Positions 19,128 through 28,598 are shown, counted from the first letter of the stretch. The stretch: 64,000 nucleotides of DNA from Paraclostridium benzoelyticum (GCF_001006285.1 NZ_LBBT01000252.1:1-64000); one strand, 5' to 3'. The notes: generated by a model from the sequence alone, not told the origin. Numbers and translations are program-made.

Positions 19128-21760
19128 TGAACATAATGAATGAATATACATATAATCATTTGAAAAAAAATAAGCGACATACAATTTCCATAATCGTTGC
19201 TATTACAATTGCTTCAGCACTTTTATGTTCACTATGTATATTTTTACATACCTTACGGGAGTCAAAAGTAAGTGAGGCAATTGAAAATGGAGGATACTGG
19301 CATGGCGAATTATTTGAATCTATATCAGGTGATAAATTAAAGTATGTAACAGAAAATCCAGAAGTTGAAACTACTATGATTAAAGGACAGTGGATTACTG
19401 CTAAGCTTTCTGATACTAAACGTCCGTATTTATTAATGAGAGATGCAGATGAAAAATTTTGGTCAGACATGAGCTTAAAAAACACACTTACAAAAGGTAC
19501 ACTTCCTCAAAAATCTGGAGAAATTGTTGTATCTAAATTATTTTTCTTGGATAATCCTTCGTACAAAATTGGTGATAAATTGACTATTCCAACAGGTAAT
19601 CGTATGTTAGGTAATAAAAAAATTAAAACCCAAGGAAATAAACGATCAGGCGAGACTTTCAAGGAAATAGAAACTAAGGATTATACCATAGTTGGAGAAC
19701 TAGATGTTTCTGGGAGTTCTGCATATCCTGGATATATTGCTATGGGATATTTGAATCATTCACAGATAAAACCTAAAGATGAACTTACGGTTTATATGAG
19801 GTTTGATAAACCACGTAAAATTTATGATACATTACCTAAAATAGCTAAATCTACGGGATTAAAACAAGATGAATATGGAAAATATAATGTTCGCTACAAT
19901 GCATCTTTGTTAAGCTTATATGGAATTAACGATAAAACTAATACAAATCCTCAACTTGTAGTAATTGTAGCAACAGTAATAATAATGATGTTGTTAGTTA
20001 TGGGAGCATTTATTCTTATTATATACAATGCGTTTTCTTTATCTGCAAGCAGTCGGATTAAGCAATTAGGAATACTAAAAAGCTTAGGAGCAACTCCAAA
20101 ACAAATTAAGCACTCTGTAATCTATGAAGGGTTTGTACTATGGCTTATTCAATTACCAATAGGGATTATGATAGGATATTTATTTAGTCATACAGTTGTT
20201 TTTAAAGTCAATGAAATTCTTAGTGCTACAGAGAATTTTAGTAAGATAGATATTACATTCTCATGGGTAGTAGTTGCTTTTGCCATTATTATATCGTTGA
20301 TTACTGTTTTAATATCGGCGTATATTCCAGCAAGAAAAGTAGCGAAAGTATCAGCCATTGTTGGAATACGTCAAAACAATAATAATATAAAACTTAAAAA
20401 ACAAAAATCTTACCCAATAATAAATAAAATATTTGGAATAGAAGGAGAGCTAGCAAAAGTACAATTTGCAGCTAATAAAAGAAGCTTACGTACTGCTGTG
20501 TTGTCTATTTCAATGTGTTTCACATTAACAGTGGGATATATTAGCATTATATCTATATTAAATTTAGCTGAGTCTAAGAATGATCAAATGACTAAATATG
20601 ATATGACGGTTAATCTAAATATTCTTGATGAACCAAGTGATGATATGATAAATAAAATTATTTCACTACCTAAAGTTAAGGATAGTGTAGTTAGAAGACA
20701 AGTACGTACTTCAACCTATGTAACAAAACAACAGGAATCAGATGTTTTTTCTAAGTTTGGTGGATTTGATGAAGTAAGTTTTAAATATAATGTATTGAAG
20801 GAAAATGGAAAGTATAAAATTATATCAAATTTAGTTGGATTAAGTGATAAATCATTTAAAAAATACTGTAAAGAAATTGGTATAGATCCTAATAAATTTT
20901 ATCAAGAGGGTGCAGTTACAGGTATATTATTAGATAGCACATACCATACACCAAATGGTTCAAAAGCTGTACAAAAAATACCACTATTAAATATAAAAGA
21001 GGGCGATGAGTTAGCATTACATGAAAAAGTAGAAAGTGATATGAATACAAATTATAAATTTAATACTAAAGTAGGCGTTGTTACCGAAGTTTCTCCAAGT
21101 GATTTAAAAATGGGAGGATATAGCGTAGCATTTATAGTTCCTATGAAAACTTATCAGCAAACAGTTAGTAAATTTATGCCAGAACGTATGCTTGAATACA
21201 GCGTTATGGGAATTGATTTGTTGGTGGGGGATAAGGCTAGTCCAAATGTAAAAAAGGAATTAAGTAAGATTTGCAGCTCTTATCTTGGATCTGATGATTT
21301 TAGTATATGGAGTCTGTTGGAAGAAATGAATCATGATGCATTATTTCAAAAATCTACAGCTATTAGTGTTTTTGCTATAGCTTTAATGATTGGTTTGATT
21401 GGTATATTTAATGCCTTTTCTACCATTTCAAATAATCTTAGACTACGAAAAAGAGAATTTGCTGTGCTTAGATCAGTAGGATTAACGCCAAATGGATTAA
21501 ATAAAATATTGATTCTAGAAGGATTATTTTTTGCTGCAACACCAATTATTGTTAGTATACCAATAGTATTATTTATTTGCTGGTTTATGCTAAGATTAAC
21601 ACTAATCACATGGACTGAGTTTATATCTGTTTTCCCATCAGGAGTGATACTAATGTATACTGTGATTATAATTGCATCTATTTTCTTATCGTATTATTTT
21701 TCCTCAGCATGCGTTAAAAAAAGTAATGTAGTAGAAGCAATTAAAAATGAAATAGTATAA
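19127..21760 (+). CDS. FtsX-type ABC transporter permease, module 2
   Basis: 877 residues with the same duplicated FtsX layout as module 1: helix near 18-38, outer domain, helices about 275-410, helix near 455-478, outer domain, helices about 740-870. Conserved cytoplasmic turns such as [18 protein letters not shown] and [17 protein letters not shown] match the family. Outer domains differ from module 1, so the two transporters probably handle different compounds. The gene ends before a strong terminator. Confidence 0.9.
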   Translation: MNIMNEYTYNHLKKNKRHTISIIVAITIASALLCSLCIFLHTLRESKVSEAIENGGYWHGELFESISGDKLKYVTENPEVETTMIKGQWITAKLSDTKRPYLLMRDADEKFWSDMSLKNTLTKGTLPQKSGEIVVSKLFFLDNPSYKIGDKLTIPTGNRMLGNKKIKTQGNKRSGETFKEIETKDYTIVGELDVSGSSAYPGYIAMGYLNHSQIKPKDELTVYMRFDKPRKIYDTLPKIAKSTGLKQDEYGKYNVRYNASLLSLYGINDKTNTNPQLVVIVATVIIMMLLVMGAFILIIYNAFSLSASSRIKQLGILKSLGATPKQIKHSVIYEGFVLWLIQLPIGIMIGYLFSHTVVFKVNEILSATENFSKIDITFSWVVVAFAIIISLITVLISAYIPARKVAKVSAIVGIRQNNNNIKLKKQKSYPIINKIFGIEGELAKVQFAANKRSLRTAVLSISMCFTLTVGYISIISILNLAESKNDQMTKYDMTVNLNILDEPSDDMINKIISLPKVKDSVVRRQVRTSTYVTKQQESDVFSKFGGFDEVSFKYNVLKENGKYKIISNLVGLSDKSFKKYCKEIGIDPNKFYQEGAVTGILLDSTYHTPNGSKAVQKIPLLNIKEGDELALHEKVESDMNTNYKFNTKVGVVTEVSPSDLKMGGYSVAFIVPMKTYQQTVSKFMPERMLEYSVMGIDLLVGDKASPNVKKELSKICSSYLGSDDFSIWSLLEEMNHDALFQKSTAISVFAIALMIGLIGIFNAFSTISNNLRLRKREFAVLRSVGLTPNGLNKILILEGLFFAATPIIVSIPIVLFICWFMLRLTLITWTEFISVFPSGVILMYTVIIIASIFLSYYFSSACVKKSNVVEAIKNEIV

Positions 21761-21792
21761 CATTATACGTAATTTATAAAACTAACACAACT

Positions 21793-21837
21793 AAAGCCTA
21801 TATCTTAAATTATTTAATAATTTAAGATATAGGCTTT
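21793..21837. terminator. bidirectional intrinsic terminator
   Basis: AAAGCCTATATCTTAAATTA pairs perfectly with its complement around a tiny loop. It serves the module 2 permease on one side and the CAP-domain gene on the other. Confidence 0.9.
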
Positions 21838-21851
21838 ATATTTATTTTATA

Positions 21852-22700
21852 TTATTTACCTATAAACATTTGTGTCCAGTATAAAGAAGAACCATTTGAA
21901 GCTATACCAACACCTAGTTCAGTGAAACTTGGGTTAAGTATATTCTTTCTATGACCGTCAGAATTCATCCAAGCATTCATAACCTCTTGTGGAGTTTCTT
22001 GTCCCATAGCTATATTTTCTCCAGCTGAAGTATAGCTTATACCGAATTTCTTCATCATGTCAAATGGAGACCCATAAGTTGGTGATGTATGGTCAAAGTA
22101 GTTTTTATCAATCATATCTTGTGATTTTAAAGTAGCTACATTTGATAATTCTGAGTTAAACTTAAGAGCTTGAAGCCCTCTGCTTGTTCTTTCTTTATTA
22201 ACTAAATCTAATACTTCTTTTTGGAAACTTGCAAAGTTACCAGATGGATTAGAAGGTTGATCAGGTTTTACTTCAGGTTTAGATTCTTGATTAGAATCTG
22301 TATTGCCTTCTGGTTTAGAATCAGGCTTAGATTCAGTATTATTATCTACATTAGGAGTAGATGGTTTATTTGAATTAGAATCTGTATTACCTTCTGGTTT
22401 AGAATCAGGCTTAGATTCAGTATTGTTATCTACATTAGGAGTAGATGGTTTAGCTTGTGAAGTAGGACACTTCCCTTTATTATTTAAAATATCTTGTATT
22501 AAATAGTGTAAAGGCTTTATAGGTGTTGAACAGTCTTTACCATTTACATTAACAGATAAGTATTCCTCATAGCCTTTATTGTCGCAATAAACTTTTTTGC
22601 ATATAGTTTCATTTGATGCAGCATTAATAGGTAGTGTAGAACAAACTCCTATTATAGATACTACACCTAATGATAATAATGTTTTAACTTTGATATTCAT
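21852..22700 (-). CDS. secreted CAP/SCP-domain protein (YkwD-like)
   Basis: 282 residues with a signal peptide (hydrophobic core LLSLGVVSIIGVCSTLP, ending INA). About 50 residues with three Cys follow, then a Pro/Ser/Lys/Asn-rich linker with a 28-residue repeat, then a CAP domain of about 125 residues. The domain has the usual NKERTSRGLQALKF, YFDHTSPTYG, AGENIAMGQ and SDGHRKNILNPSFTELGVG motifs with His and Glu ligands. Minus-strand RBS AGAGGTG supports the start. The family is extracellular; its role in clostridia is largely unknown. Confidence 0.92.
   Translation of the reverse strand: MNIKVKTLLSLGVVSIIGVCSTLPINAASNETICKKVYCDNKGYEEYLSVNVNGKDCSTPIKPLHYLIQDILNNKGKCPTSQAKPSTPNVDNNTESKPDSKPEGNTDSNSNKPSTPNVDNNTESKPDSKPEGNTDSNQESKPEVKPDQPSNPSGNFASFQKEVLDLVNKERTSRGLQALKFNSELSNVATLKSQDMIDKNYFDHTSPTYGSPFDMMKKFGISYTSAGENIAMGQETPQEVMNAWMNSDGHRKNILNPSFTELGVGIASNGSSLYWTQMFIGK
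22291..22452 (-). repeat. in-frame 84-bp tandem repeat in the CAP-protein linker
   Basis: Two almost identical units, 22291-22368 and 22375-22452, repeat with an 84-bp period, exactly 28 codons. They encode the linker repeat starting PSTPNVDNNTESKPD. Only a few third-position differences separate them, so the duplication is recent or kept homogeneous; copy number may vary between strains. Confidence 0.9.
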
Positions 22701-22739
22701 AATTAAGTCACCTCTTTAATGTTATAGTTTTATAAATGA

Positions 22740-22830
22740 ATTGTTTGAAAATGTTACTGTTTTGTAACCTGCAAGACGCGCTACCCCCTAGCGCCTATAT
22801 CTTGGATGTAACTATAGTATCATAAAGCCC
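22740..22830 (-). promoter_or_regulatory. GC-rich structured 5' leader of the CAP gene
   Basis: On the minus strand, GCGCTA-GGGGG-TAGCGC forms a tight hairpin inside a CAAGA/TCTTG stem. It is followed by GTTAC-AAAACA-GTAAC, a second hairpin. A first GTTAC upstream could compete for the same GTAAC, so two folds are possible. The GC content is striking against the background. It lies between a probable promoter (TATGAT and TACTAT near 22815-22825) and the start codon, so it may be a cis-acting RNA. It does not match the c-di-GMP-I or -II riboswitch consensus that I know. Confidence 0.45.
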
Positions 22831-23050
22831 AGCATTTATGCATTGTTAAGTTATGTAAATATTATATATAAATTACAATAATGTAAAAATTAGAGTATAT
22901 ATGCAAAAATAGTGTAAAAACTATATTGATGGGTATAAAAGCATTAAACCTTTAAATTTAAATATAAATAGCAAAAAATTTAGTTAAATTATAAAAAAAA
23001 TGGTATACTATTAAAAGGTAAAATTACCAAAAGATGAAAGGAGAATTACT

Positions 23051-23596
23051 ATGTCAAAAGAATTAGTAAAAGATAGAGTTATAAAATACTTAATGGAAGA
23101 TTTATTTGTTCCACAAGAGATGATAGATACAGATGTAGCGTTATCAGAATTTGAAGAAGGTGCAGAAGGTGTAATAGATATAATGGTAAATGTAAAAGAC
23201 AATGAAGATTTTTACGCTCCTGTTATGATAATAAAATGCCTAGATGAGGAAACACCTTTACAAGGAGAAGTAGCTCAAGAAGCAGTTAACTTCTTAGAAG
23301 ATGTAGATAATATAACTTTAGCAGGAAGAGCTGTTTTAACTAATGGAAATGAAATGATGTATGCAAACTGGACTGGTGAAGAATATGATACAGAAGAATC
23401 ACTTCCAGAGTATGATGTTATGGTAAAAGAATTTTTCGAAATGGAAGAATTAGTAAAAGAGCATGAAGCATCTCATGACTGTGGATGTGGAGAAGATCAT
23501 GACCATGAAGATCATGAATGTTGTGGTGGACATAGCCATGGTGAAGACCATGAATGCTGTGGCGGAAGTTGTGGATGCAACCACGACAATAAATAA
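23051..23596 (+). CDS. HsdR N-terminal-like protein with Cys/His-rich tail
   Basis: 181 residues. Residues 5-125 resemble the N-terminal domain of type I restriction HsdR (VKDRVIKYLMEDL, VIDIMV, FYAPVMIIKC, RAVLTNGN). Where the family has the nuclease motif E-C-K, this protein has K62-C63-L64, so the PD-(D/E)XK site looks dead. Residues 142-178 contain eight Cys and eight His, with EDHECCGG occurring twice, a probable metal-binding tail. It stands alone, with no restriction genes nearby, and has a strong AAAGGAG RBS. Function unknown; a metal-handling or sensing role is only a guess. Confidence 0.8.
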   Translation: MSKELVKDRVIKYLMEDLFVPQEMIDTDVALSEFEEGAEGVIDIMVNVKDNEDFYAPVMIIKCLDEETPLQGEVAQEAVNFLEDVDNITLAGRAVLTNGNEMMYANWTGEEYDTEESLPEYDVMVKEFFEMEELVKEHEASHDCGCGEDHDHEDHECCGGHSHGEDHECCGGSCGCNHDNK

Positions 23597-23625
23597 TAAA
23601 ATATGCTTAAATTTGCGATGAAATG

Positions 23626-23652
23626 AGGGTTTAGCTTGACTAAACCCTTTTA
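23626..23652 (+). terminator. intrinsic terminator
   Basis: AGGGTTTAG pairs with CTAAACCCT and is followed by TTTTATT. It ends the gene at 23051-23596. Confidence 0.85.
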
Positions 23653-23687
23653 TTAATGGTATTATAAATCTGTTATAATCTCATTAA

Positions 23688-23794
23688 TATTTTACCGTAA
23701 TATAGGGGCAAGGATTATTATTGGATTTATTAATAGGGATTTGACTTTGTCGTTCGAGGGTAAAAGACTGCACATTGTGCAGTCTTTTGTTCTT
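23688..23794 (+). ncRNA. candidate structured small RNA ending in a terminator
   Basis: A stretch of about 100 bases without a gene. TTTTACC near 23690-23696 can pair with GGTAAAA at 23759-23765, enclosing about 60 bases with G-rich blocks (AGGGGCAAGG, AGGGATTTGAC, GTTCGAGGG). A perfect terminator hairpin follows at once (AAAAGACTGCAC paired with GTGCAGTCTTTT, 23762-23792). A TATAAT-like box lies near 23675. It could be a free small RNA, or a leader ended before the sigma gene. I do not recognise a known RNA class. Confidence 0.4.
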
Positions 23795-23893
23795 TATAGT
23801 AATATTGTAGTTAATAAAATATTATTTTAAAAAAATATAAAAAAAATCAAGGAATTTGATATGTAAGTGTAGAATAATAGATATAGGAATTTG

Positions 23894-23922
23894 TTGACAA
23901 CTAAAAAGTATTTTTTTAGAAA
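23894..23922 (+). promoter_or_regulatory. probable SigA promoter of the sigma factor gene
   Basis: Perfect -35 TTGACA at 23894-23899 with a 17-base spacer to TAGAAA at 23917-23922. It lies about 85 bases before the sigma factor start codon. Confidence 0.55.
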
Positions 23923-24008
23923 AGTTTACATACTATTAACATGAGGATGAAACTACAGACACTTTTTAAATTTGATTAACAAATTATTAGAGATAGAAGG
24001 GGTAGATT

Positions 24009-24893
24009 ATGGGGGCTAAAAGAGAACATACTTACGAAAATTACATTTACAGTGATTCATCAAATTCATCAAATGCTATGAAAATGTACTTAAAAGAAAT
24101 TGAAGAGTACAAAATGTTGTCTGCGGTAGAGGAAATTGAATTAGCTAAAAAGATAGATGAATCATTTATAGGAGCTAAGGAAGAATTTATCAATGCAAAT
24201 TACAGATTAGTTGTTAGTATTGCTAAAAAATATAGAAAAGAAAATATCGATATGCTTGATTTAATTCAAGCAGGAAATATAGGACTTATAAAAGCTGTAG
24301 AAAAGTATGATTATAAAAAAGGATATAAATTTAGTACTTATGCTACATGGTGGATAAAACAAAGTATAACTAGATACATAGATGATTGTGAGAATACTAT
24401 TAGAATACCTGTTCATCTACATCAAAGAATTAACTTTGTGAAAAGAAAAAAACAGGAATTATCACTAGAGCTACAAAGAGAACCTAAAATAGAAGAGTTA
24501 GCTGTAGCATGTGAGATAGAAGTAGAAAAAATAATAGATCTACTTAAACGAGATAAAAACATAGTTTCATTGGATACACCTATAAAAGAGGATGAAGATA
24601 GTAGCTTAGTTGAGTTTATACCTTCAGATGCATACTTTGGGGATGTAGTTATGCATGAAGTAGAACAACATAACTTAAGAGAGAAAATTGAAGAGTTATT
24701 AACTGGATTAAGCGAACAAGAACAAAGAGTTCTTAGAATGAGATTTGGATTAGATGATGATATACCTAAGACATTAGAGGAAATAGGAAAGGTGTTTGGT
24801 GTTACAAGAGAGAGGATAAGACAGATAGAAGCTAAGGCTATAAGAAAGCTAAGACATCCAAGTAGATTAAAACAATTAAAGCATTTTTATTAA
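24009..24893 (+). CDS. SigA/RpoD-like sigma-70 factor, short form
   Basis: 294 residues with sigma region 1.2 (about 18-50), region 2 ([40 protein letters not shown]), region 3 and region 4 ([35 protein letters not shown]). There is no acidic region 1.1 or long non-conserved insert, so it is shorter than housekeeping RpoD (about 370). Regions 2.4 and 4.2 look like those reading standard -10 and -35 boxes. No dnaG lies beside it, as is common for the main rpoD, so it is probably a second SigA-type factor (SigA2-like). RBS GAAGGGG. Confidence 0.85.
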   Translation: MGAKREHTYENYIYSDSSNSSNAMKMYLKEIEEYKMLSAVEEIELAKKIDESFIGAKEEFINANYRLVVSIAKKYRKENIDMLDLIQAGNIGLIKAVEKYDYKKGYKFSTYATWWIKQSITRYIDDCENTIRIPVHLHQRINFVKRKKQELSLELQREPKIEELAVACEIEVEKIIDLLKRDKNIVSLDTPIKEDEDSSLVEFIPSDAYFGDVVMHEVEQHNLREKIEELLTGLSEQEQRVLRMRFGLDDDIPKTLEEIGKVFGVTRERIRQIEAKAIRKLRHPSRLKQLKHFY

Positions 24894-24910
24894 AATATAT
24901 CTATTTATGT

Positions 24911-24956
24911 AAAAAGCTATGCAAACGTTATTCGAAATGTTTGCATAGCTTTTTTA
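24911..24956 (+). terminator. intrinsic terminator
   Basis: AAAAAGCTATGCAAAC pairs with GTTTGCATAGCTTTTTT. It ends the sigma factor gene. Confidence 0.9.
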
Positions 24957-25054
24957 TGCTTAAGGAAATTAGTTTTATAAAGTAAGTCATATTAAGAGTA
25001 TGTATATTAATATAATTTAAAGTATATGAAAAACTTATTTCAAGGATTGATGCT

Positions 25055-26728
25055 ATGTATTATTCAAATCGAGAAAAAGTTTATATGGAAATCTATTCAG
25101 ATATTGAAACTATTAAAGAGACTCTAAAAAATATGAAGATGCAATCTTTTTTAGAGTCAAGTAAAACGTATAAGCTTATAGTTGAAATTGAAAAAGAAAT
25201 AAACATAATTTCTAAAAGTATAAATGAACTTAAAGACCCATTTTTATTATTTGTTATGGGTCCTGGAAAATATGGAAAATCAACTCTAATAAACTCACTG
25301 ATAAAAGATAATAAATTAAAAACAAAAGACACTCCAAATACATGGAGGTTAGATATATTAACAGCATCTGATTCTAAAAAAATGGATATTGTACGTGGAT
25401 ATGAAACTAAATCTTATGAGTATGATGAAGGGTTATCAATTTTAGAAGAAGAAGAAGAAAAAGTTAAGAACTCAAAAAAATTTATAAAATACAAATTTGA
25501 GAGAATAAAGAAGAATAATGATTTAAGTGTTTATGATTTAAAGGATTACAAAAAGTCTTTAGAAGAACAGTATTTATATAAATACGATATTGTGGAGGTA
25601 AAGCATTATATAAACAAAAGTGGAATTTTAAATGATTTTATTATAGTTGATACCCCTGGTTTAAATCAAAATTTACTTAAAAATACTAAAGAACGAATGG
25701 CTAATTATTATAAAAGAGCAGATGGGGTAATATGGATTTTAGATGCAAAGAACATAGTTTCAAAATCAAGTAACGATATGATAGTTGAATTGAATGAAAA
25801 TTATGTATTAAGCGATGATTATAATAATATAATTTGTGTAGTAAATAAAGTCGATGAGATAAGAAATAAATGCAATGACTTATCAAAAGTTAGAGAAAAA
25901 GTTGTAAATTTATATAAAGACTATTTTGCAGATATAGTTTTTATATCTTCCAAAGAAGCAGTTGATGGATATATAAGTAATGATAAGAAACTTACTAATT
26001 TAAGCAATATAGACGAATTAATAAAAAGTATAAATAGCAATTTTAAAATAAATTCAGAAAAAATGCAAATTAAGTCAAAATATATGCATTTAAAAATTAG
26101 TAGTGAACATTTAGGAAAAGTGATTAATATTTACAAAAGAGATTTATATGAATACTTATATAAATTTGACCAAATAAAAAGAGATATAAATTATGAAATT
26201 GAGAAGTTAAAATCATATTTTGAAAATAAAATAAATACATGTACAAATATTGAAAACTTAAAAGCTAATGGTGTTTATACTCAATTAAAAAAATTAGAAA
26301 ACTTACTAGAAATAGAACTTAATAATATGTATTTAAGTTTAAATAAGAAAATTTTATGTTGTGATGAAACAGATGACTTAAACCATATTGATGTAAATAT
26401 AAGCAAGTCAAAAGAAATATTAAATATTGAATATTTAATAAAAGAAGAAAAAAATCAATATAAAGAAATCGCTCTTTTAAGTAAATTAAAAAAAGTAAAA
26501 AATTACGAAACAAATATGTATTTAATTATAGATGAAAGGAATAAATTAAGGTCAAATTTATTAAATTATCTAGATAGTCAATTAAACAGTATAGAAAAAG
26601 ATATAATTAATAAATCCACCAAAGCATTTAGAAGAAAATACACAGATTATATGATAATAAAAGAACATTTAAGGAAAGTTAATGATATTGATAATATTTT
26701 AAAAAAATGGGGGGATTATGTTGGGTAA
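25055..26728 (+). CDS. dynamin-like GTPase, first of a pair
   Basis: 557 residues. An N-terminal helical part is followed by the G domain: P-loop G69-PGKY-GKS76, G3 VDTPGL near residue 198, G4 NKVD near 262. A long Lys/Glu-rich helical region makes up the second half. I see no hydrophobic membrane stretch. The gene overlaps the next one by 11 bp, and both encode 557-residue proteins with the same plan, like paired bacterial dynamin-like proteins such as Campylobacter DLP1/DLP2 or LeoA/LeoC. Membrane remodelling or repair is the family role; here it is inference. AAGGA lies nine bases before ATG. Confidence 0.8.
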   Translation: MYYSNREKVYMEIYSDIETIKETLKNMKMQSFLESSKTYKLIVEIEKEINIISKSINELKDPFLLFVMGPGKYGKSTLINSLIKDNKLKTKDTPNTWRLDILTASDSKKMDIVRGYETKSYEYDEGLSILEEEEEKVKNSKKFIKYKFERIKKNNDLSVYDLKDYKKSLEEQYLYKYDIVEVKHYINKSGILNDFIIVDTPGLNQNLLKNTKERMANYYKRADGVIWILDAKNIVSKSSNDMIVELNENYVLSDDYNNIICVVNKVDEIRNKCNDLSKVREKVVNLYKDYFADIVFISSKEAVDGYISNDKKLTNLSNIDELIKSINSNFKINSEKMQIKSKYMHLKISSEHLGKVINIYKRDLYEYLYKFDQIKRDINYEIEKLKSYFENKINTCTNIENLKANGVYTQLKKLENLLEIELNNMYLSLNKKILCCDETDDLNHIDVNISKSKEILNIEYLIKEEKNQYKEIALLSKLKKVKNYETNMYLIIDERNKLRSNLLNYLDSQLNSIEKDIINKSTKAFRRKYTDYMIIKEHLRKVNDIDNILKKWGDYVG

Positions 26729-28391
26729 CTTAAATAATTATATTGAAGAAGCTAGATGTACTTTTATAGAATCTCCAGTTAGAAATTATTTAATGAAAGA
26801 AAAAAATGTACCTTTTAAAAAGATTATTAAACATAACCTAGAAGAAGTTATGAATAATTTTGATATTTTGTTAGAGAAACCATATAGCCAATTAAAATTA
26901 GCGATTATGGGAGAAGTTAAGTCAGGAAAATCTACATTAGTTAACGCTATTGTAGGAAGCGAGGTATCAGAGGTAGATGTATTAGAAGCTACATCATCGA
27001 TTATAAATATTTTTTATAATGAAGAAGAAACTTATGAAATAGACCAAAACTGCATAAATATAGGTATAAATTCGGATGTATTAAAGGATATTAGCATAGT
27101 GGATACGCCTGGATTAAAAAGTATTACATCAGAAAATGAAAATAAATCTATACAATATATACAAAATGCCGATATAATATTATATGTTTTTGATTCAACC
27201 CATATAGGGCAAGAAGATATAAAAGATGCTGTAGAATTAATTGCATCTTATGGTAAACCTATAGTTGGGGTGTTAAACAAAGGAGATTTGCTACATGACA
27301 ATCATCAAGAAGTTTTAGAGTATATAGAAGATGAATATGACCTATATATAGATAAATTTTTTATAATATCATCTCATTTAGAGTATCAAAATAATATAAT
27401 AAAAAATGCTGTAGCAAAAGAACATGATTTGGTATCAGAATACTCAGATGAATTAAAAAGAAACTTTGTATCATTAATAGAATTTTTAAAAAGTATTAGA
27501 ACTAGTAATGATGAAATAAAACTTCAAAGTGTAAACTCATCTATAGAAGCCTTAAAACACAAAGAAAAGGTATATCATTATGAATACTTAAAGTCATTAG
27601 AAATGCTATCACAAGAATTATCAAATCATAAAAATTTATTAAATGGAAAGTTTGATTATATACAAGCTAAAATGGAGTTTGAGATAAATGAGTGGTTGGA
27701 TAAAAGCTTTTTAGAAGATGAAATACATCGAATAAATAAAAATATGGATATAGCTAGAGAATATATAAATGATAGCTATATAAATAATGTCATAAATAAT
27801 GAAAAGGTAAAATTGGATGAATTATTTTTTAAAGAGTGGAATGAATGTATAAAAGAAGTTAATAGCATTACTAATAATAAAATAAAAGAGTTTATAAAAG
27901 ACATAAACTATAGAGATTACAATATCGATTTACCTAAGGTTAAATTAAATGAAGAAGAAATAGATATGAACGAAATGCTAGCAACTATTGGAACAGGGGC
28001 TTTACTTGGAGCTACATCTGGTAGTGCACTAGCTGTATATGCAGCTGCTTTATCTGCATCTGCTCCAAGCGTAACAATAGGGGCAGCAATGCTTACTTAC
28101 TGTCCACCACTCCTTTTAGCAGGTACGGTAACTGGAGGAATTGGAAAAGTATTATATGATAAGTTAAAACAAGATCAGATGAATAAGGATATAATAGAAG
28201 ATATAGAAAGCTTCAAAGATAATATGAAATTTGAGATAAAAAATATATTGATAGATATATACGAAAAAGCGAGCAAAGAAATTATAAGAATAGATCAAGG
28301 AATATTTGAAAATTCAAAAGATGTATGTATGAATGAATACGAAATAGAAGAACTTCAAGCTGATTTGAAGGAATATATAGATAAACTTTAA
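26718..28391 (+). CDS. dynamin-like GTPase with membrane-insertion segment
   Basis: 557 residues with P-loop G65-EVKS-GKS72, G3 VDTPGLKS, and G4 NKGD. After a helical region, residues about 417-480 form a Gly/Ala-rich hydrophobic stretch (IGTGALLGATSGSALAVYAA and onward), the probable membrane-binding paddle. A helical tail of about 75 residues closes the protein. Its partner lacks such a stretch, so the two would form a hetero-oligomer with this subunit anchoring to lipid. Start ATG follows GGGGGAT. The pair is alone in its operon and ends at a strong terminator. Confidence 0.82.
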   Translation: MLGNLNNYIEEARCTFIESPVRNYLMKEKNVPFKKIIKHNLEEVMNNFDILLEKPYSQLKLAIMGEVKSGKSTLVNAIVGSEVSEVDVLEATSSIINIFYNEEETYEIDQNCINIGINSDVLKDISIVDTPGLKSITSENENKSIQYIQNADIILYVFDSTHIGQEDIKDAVELIASYGKPIVGVLNKGDLLHDNHQEVLEYIEDEYDLYIDKFFIISSHLEYQNNIIKNAVAKEHDLVSEYSDELKRNFVSLIEFLKSIRTSNDEIKLQSVNSSIEALKHKEKVYHYEYLKSLEMLSQELSNHKNLLNGKFDYIQAKMEFEINEWLDKSFLEDEIHRINKNMDIAREYINDSYINNVINNEKVKLDELFFKEWNECIKEVNSITNNKIKEFIKDINYRDYNIDLPKVKLNEEEIDMNEMLATIGTGALLGATSGSALAVYAAALSASAPSVTIGAAMLTYCPPLLLAGTVTGGIGKVLYDKLKQDQMNKDIIEDIESFKDNMKFEIKNILIDIYEKASKEIIRIDQGIFENSKDVCMNEYEIEELQADLKEYIDKL

Positions 28392-28392
28392 C

Positions 28393-28430
28393 AAAAAAAG
28401 CGTTAATTAAACTTAATTAACGCTTTTTTC
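28393..28430. terminator. intrinsic terminator, possibly bidirectional
   Basis: AAAAAAAGCGTTAATTAA pairs with TTAATTAACGCTTTTTT. Both flanks are T/A tracts, so it can act on either strand. Confidence 0.9.
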
Positions 28431-28433
28431 AGG

Positions 28434-28598
28434 CTAACGTCTATTATATATTTTATATAATGAAAATGCTATATTATCTGTAATTTTATTAAACCCTGTA
28501 TCATATGCTAAAATATTGTTTCTTATGTAAAATGAATTAAAATCAAGTTTGTTTTTTATAGCTAAATTAGATATATAACTATACCTTATACAAACCAT
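28434..28598 (-). CDS. possible small or remnant reading frame
   Basis: A 54-codon reading frame on the minus strand, starting MVCIRYSYISNL and ending LYKIYNRR. Its stop lies four bases from a terminator that could serve it. There is no RBS before the ATG, and I do not recognise the product. It could be the 3' remnant of a decayed gene or chance in AT-rich DNA. Confidence 0.2.
   Translation of the reverse strand: MVCIRYSYISNLAIKNKLDFNSFYIRNNILAYDTGFNKITDNIAFSLYKIYNRR

Noticed and set aside
22303-22506. Plus-strand frame with repeated Leu/Ser/Gly segments
   Set aside because: It is the complement of the CAP-protein linker repeat.
22740-22830. c-di-GMP riboswitch upstream of the CAP gene
   Set aside because: The GEMM-I core (GGCAAACC, ACGCAAAGCC) and the type II consensus are both absent.
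23745-23762. GTCGTTCGAGGG near the candidate RNA looked like a tRNA T-arm
   Set aside because: No matching acceptor or anticodon arm can be folded around it, and a terminator hairpin starts at once.
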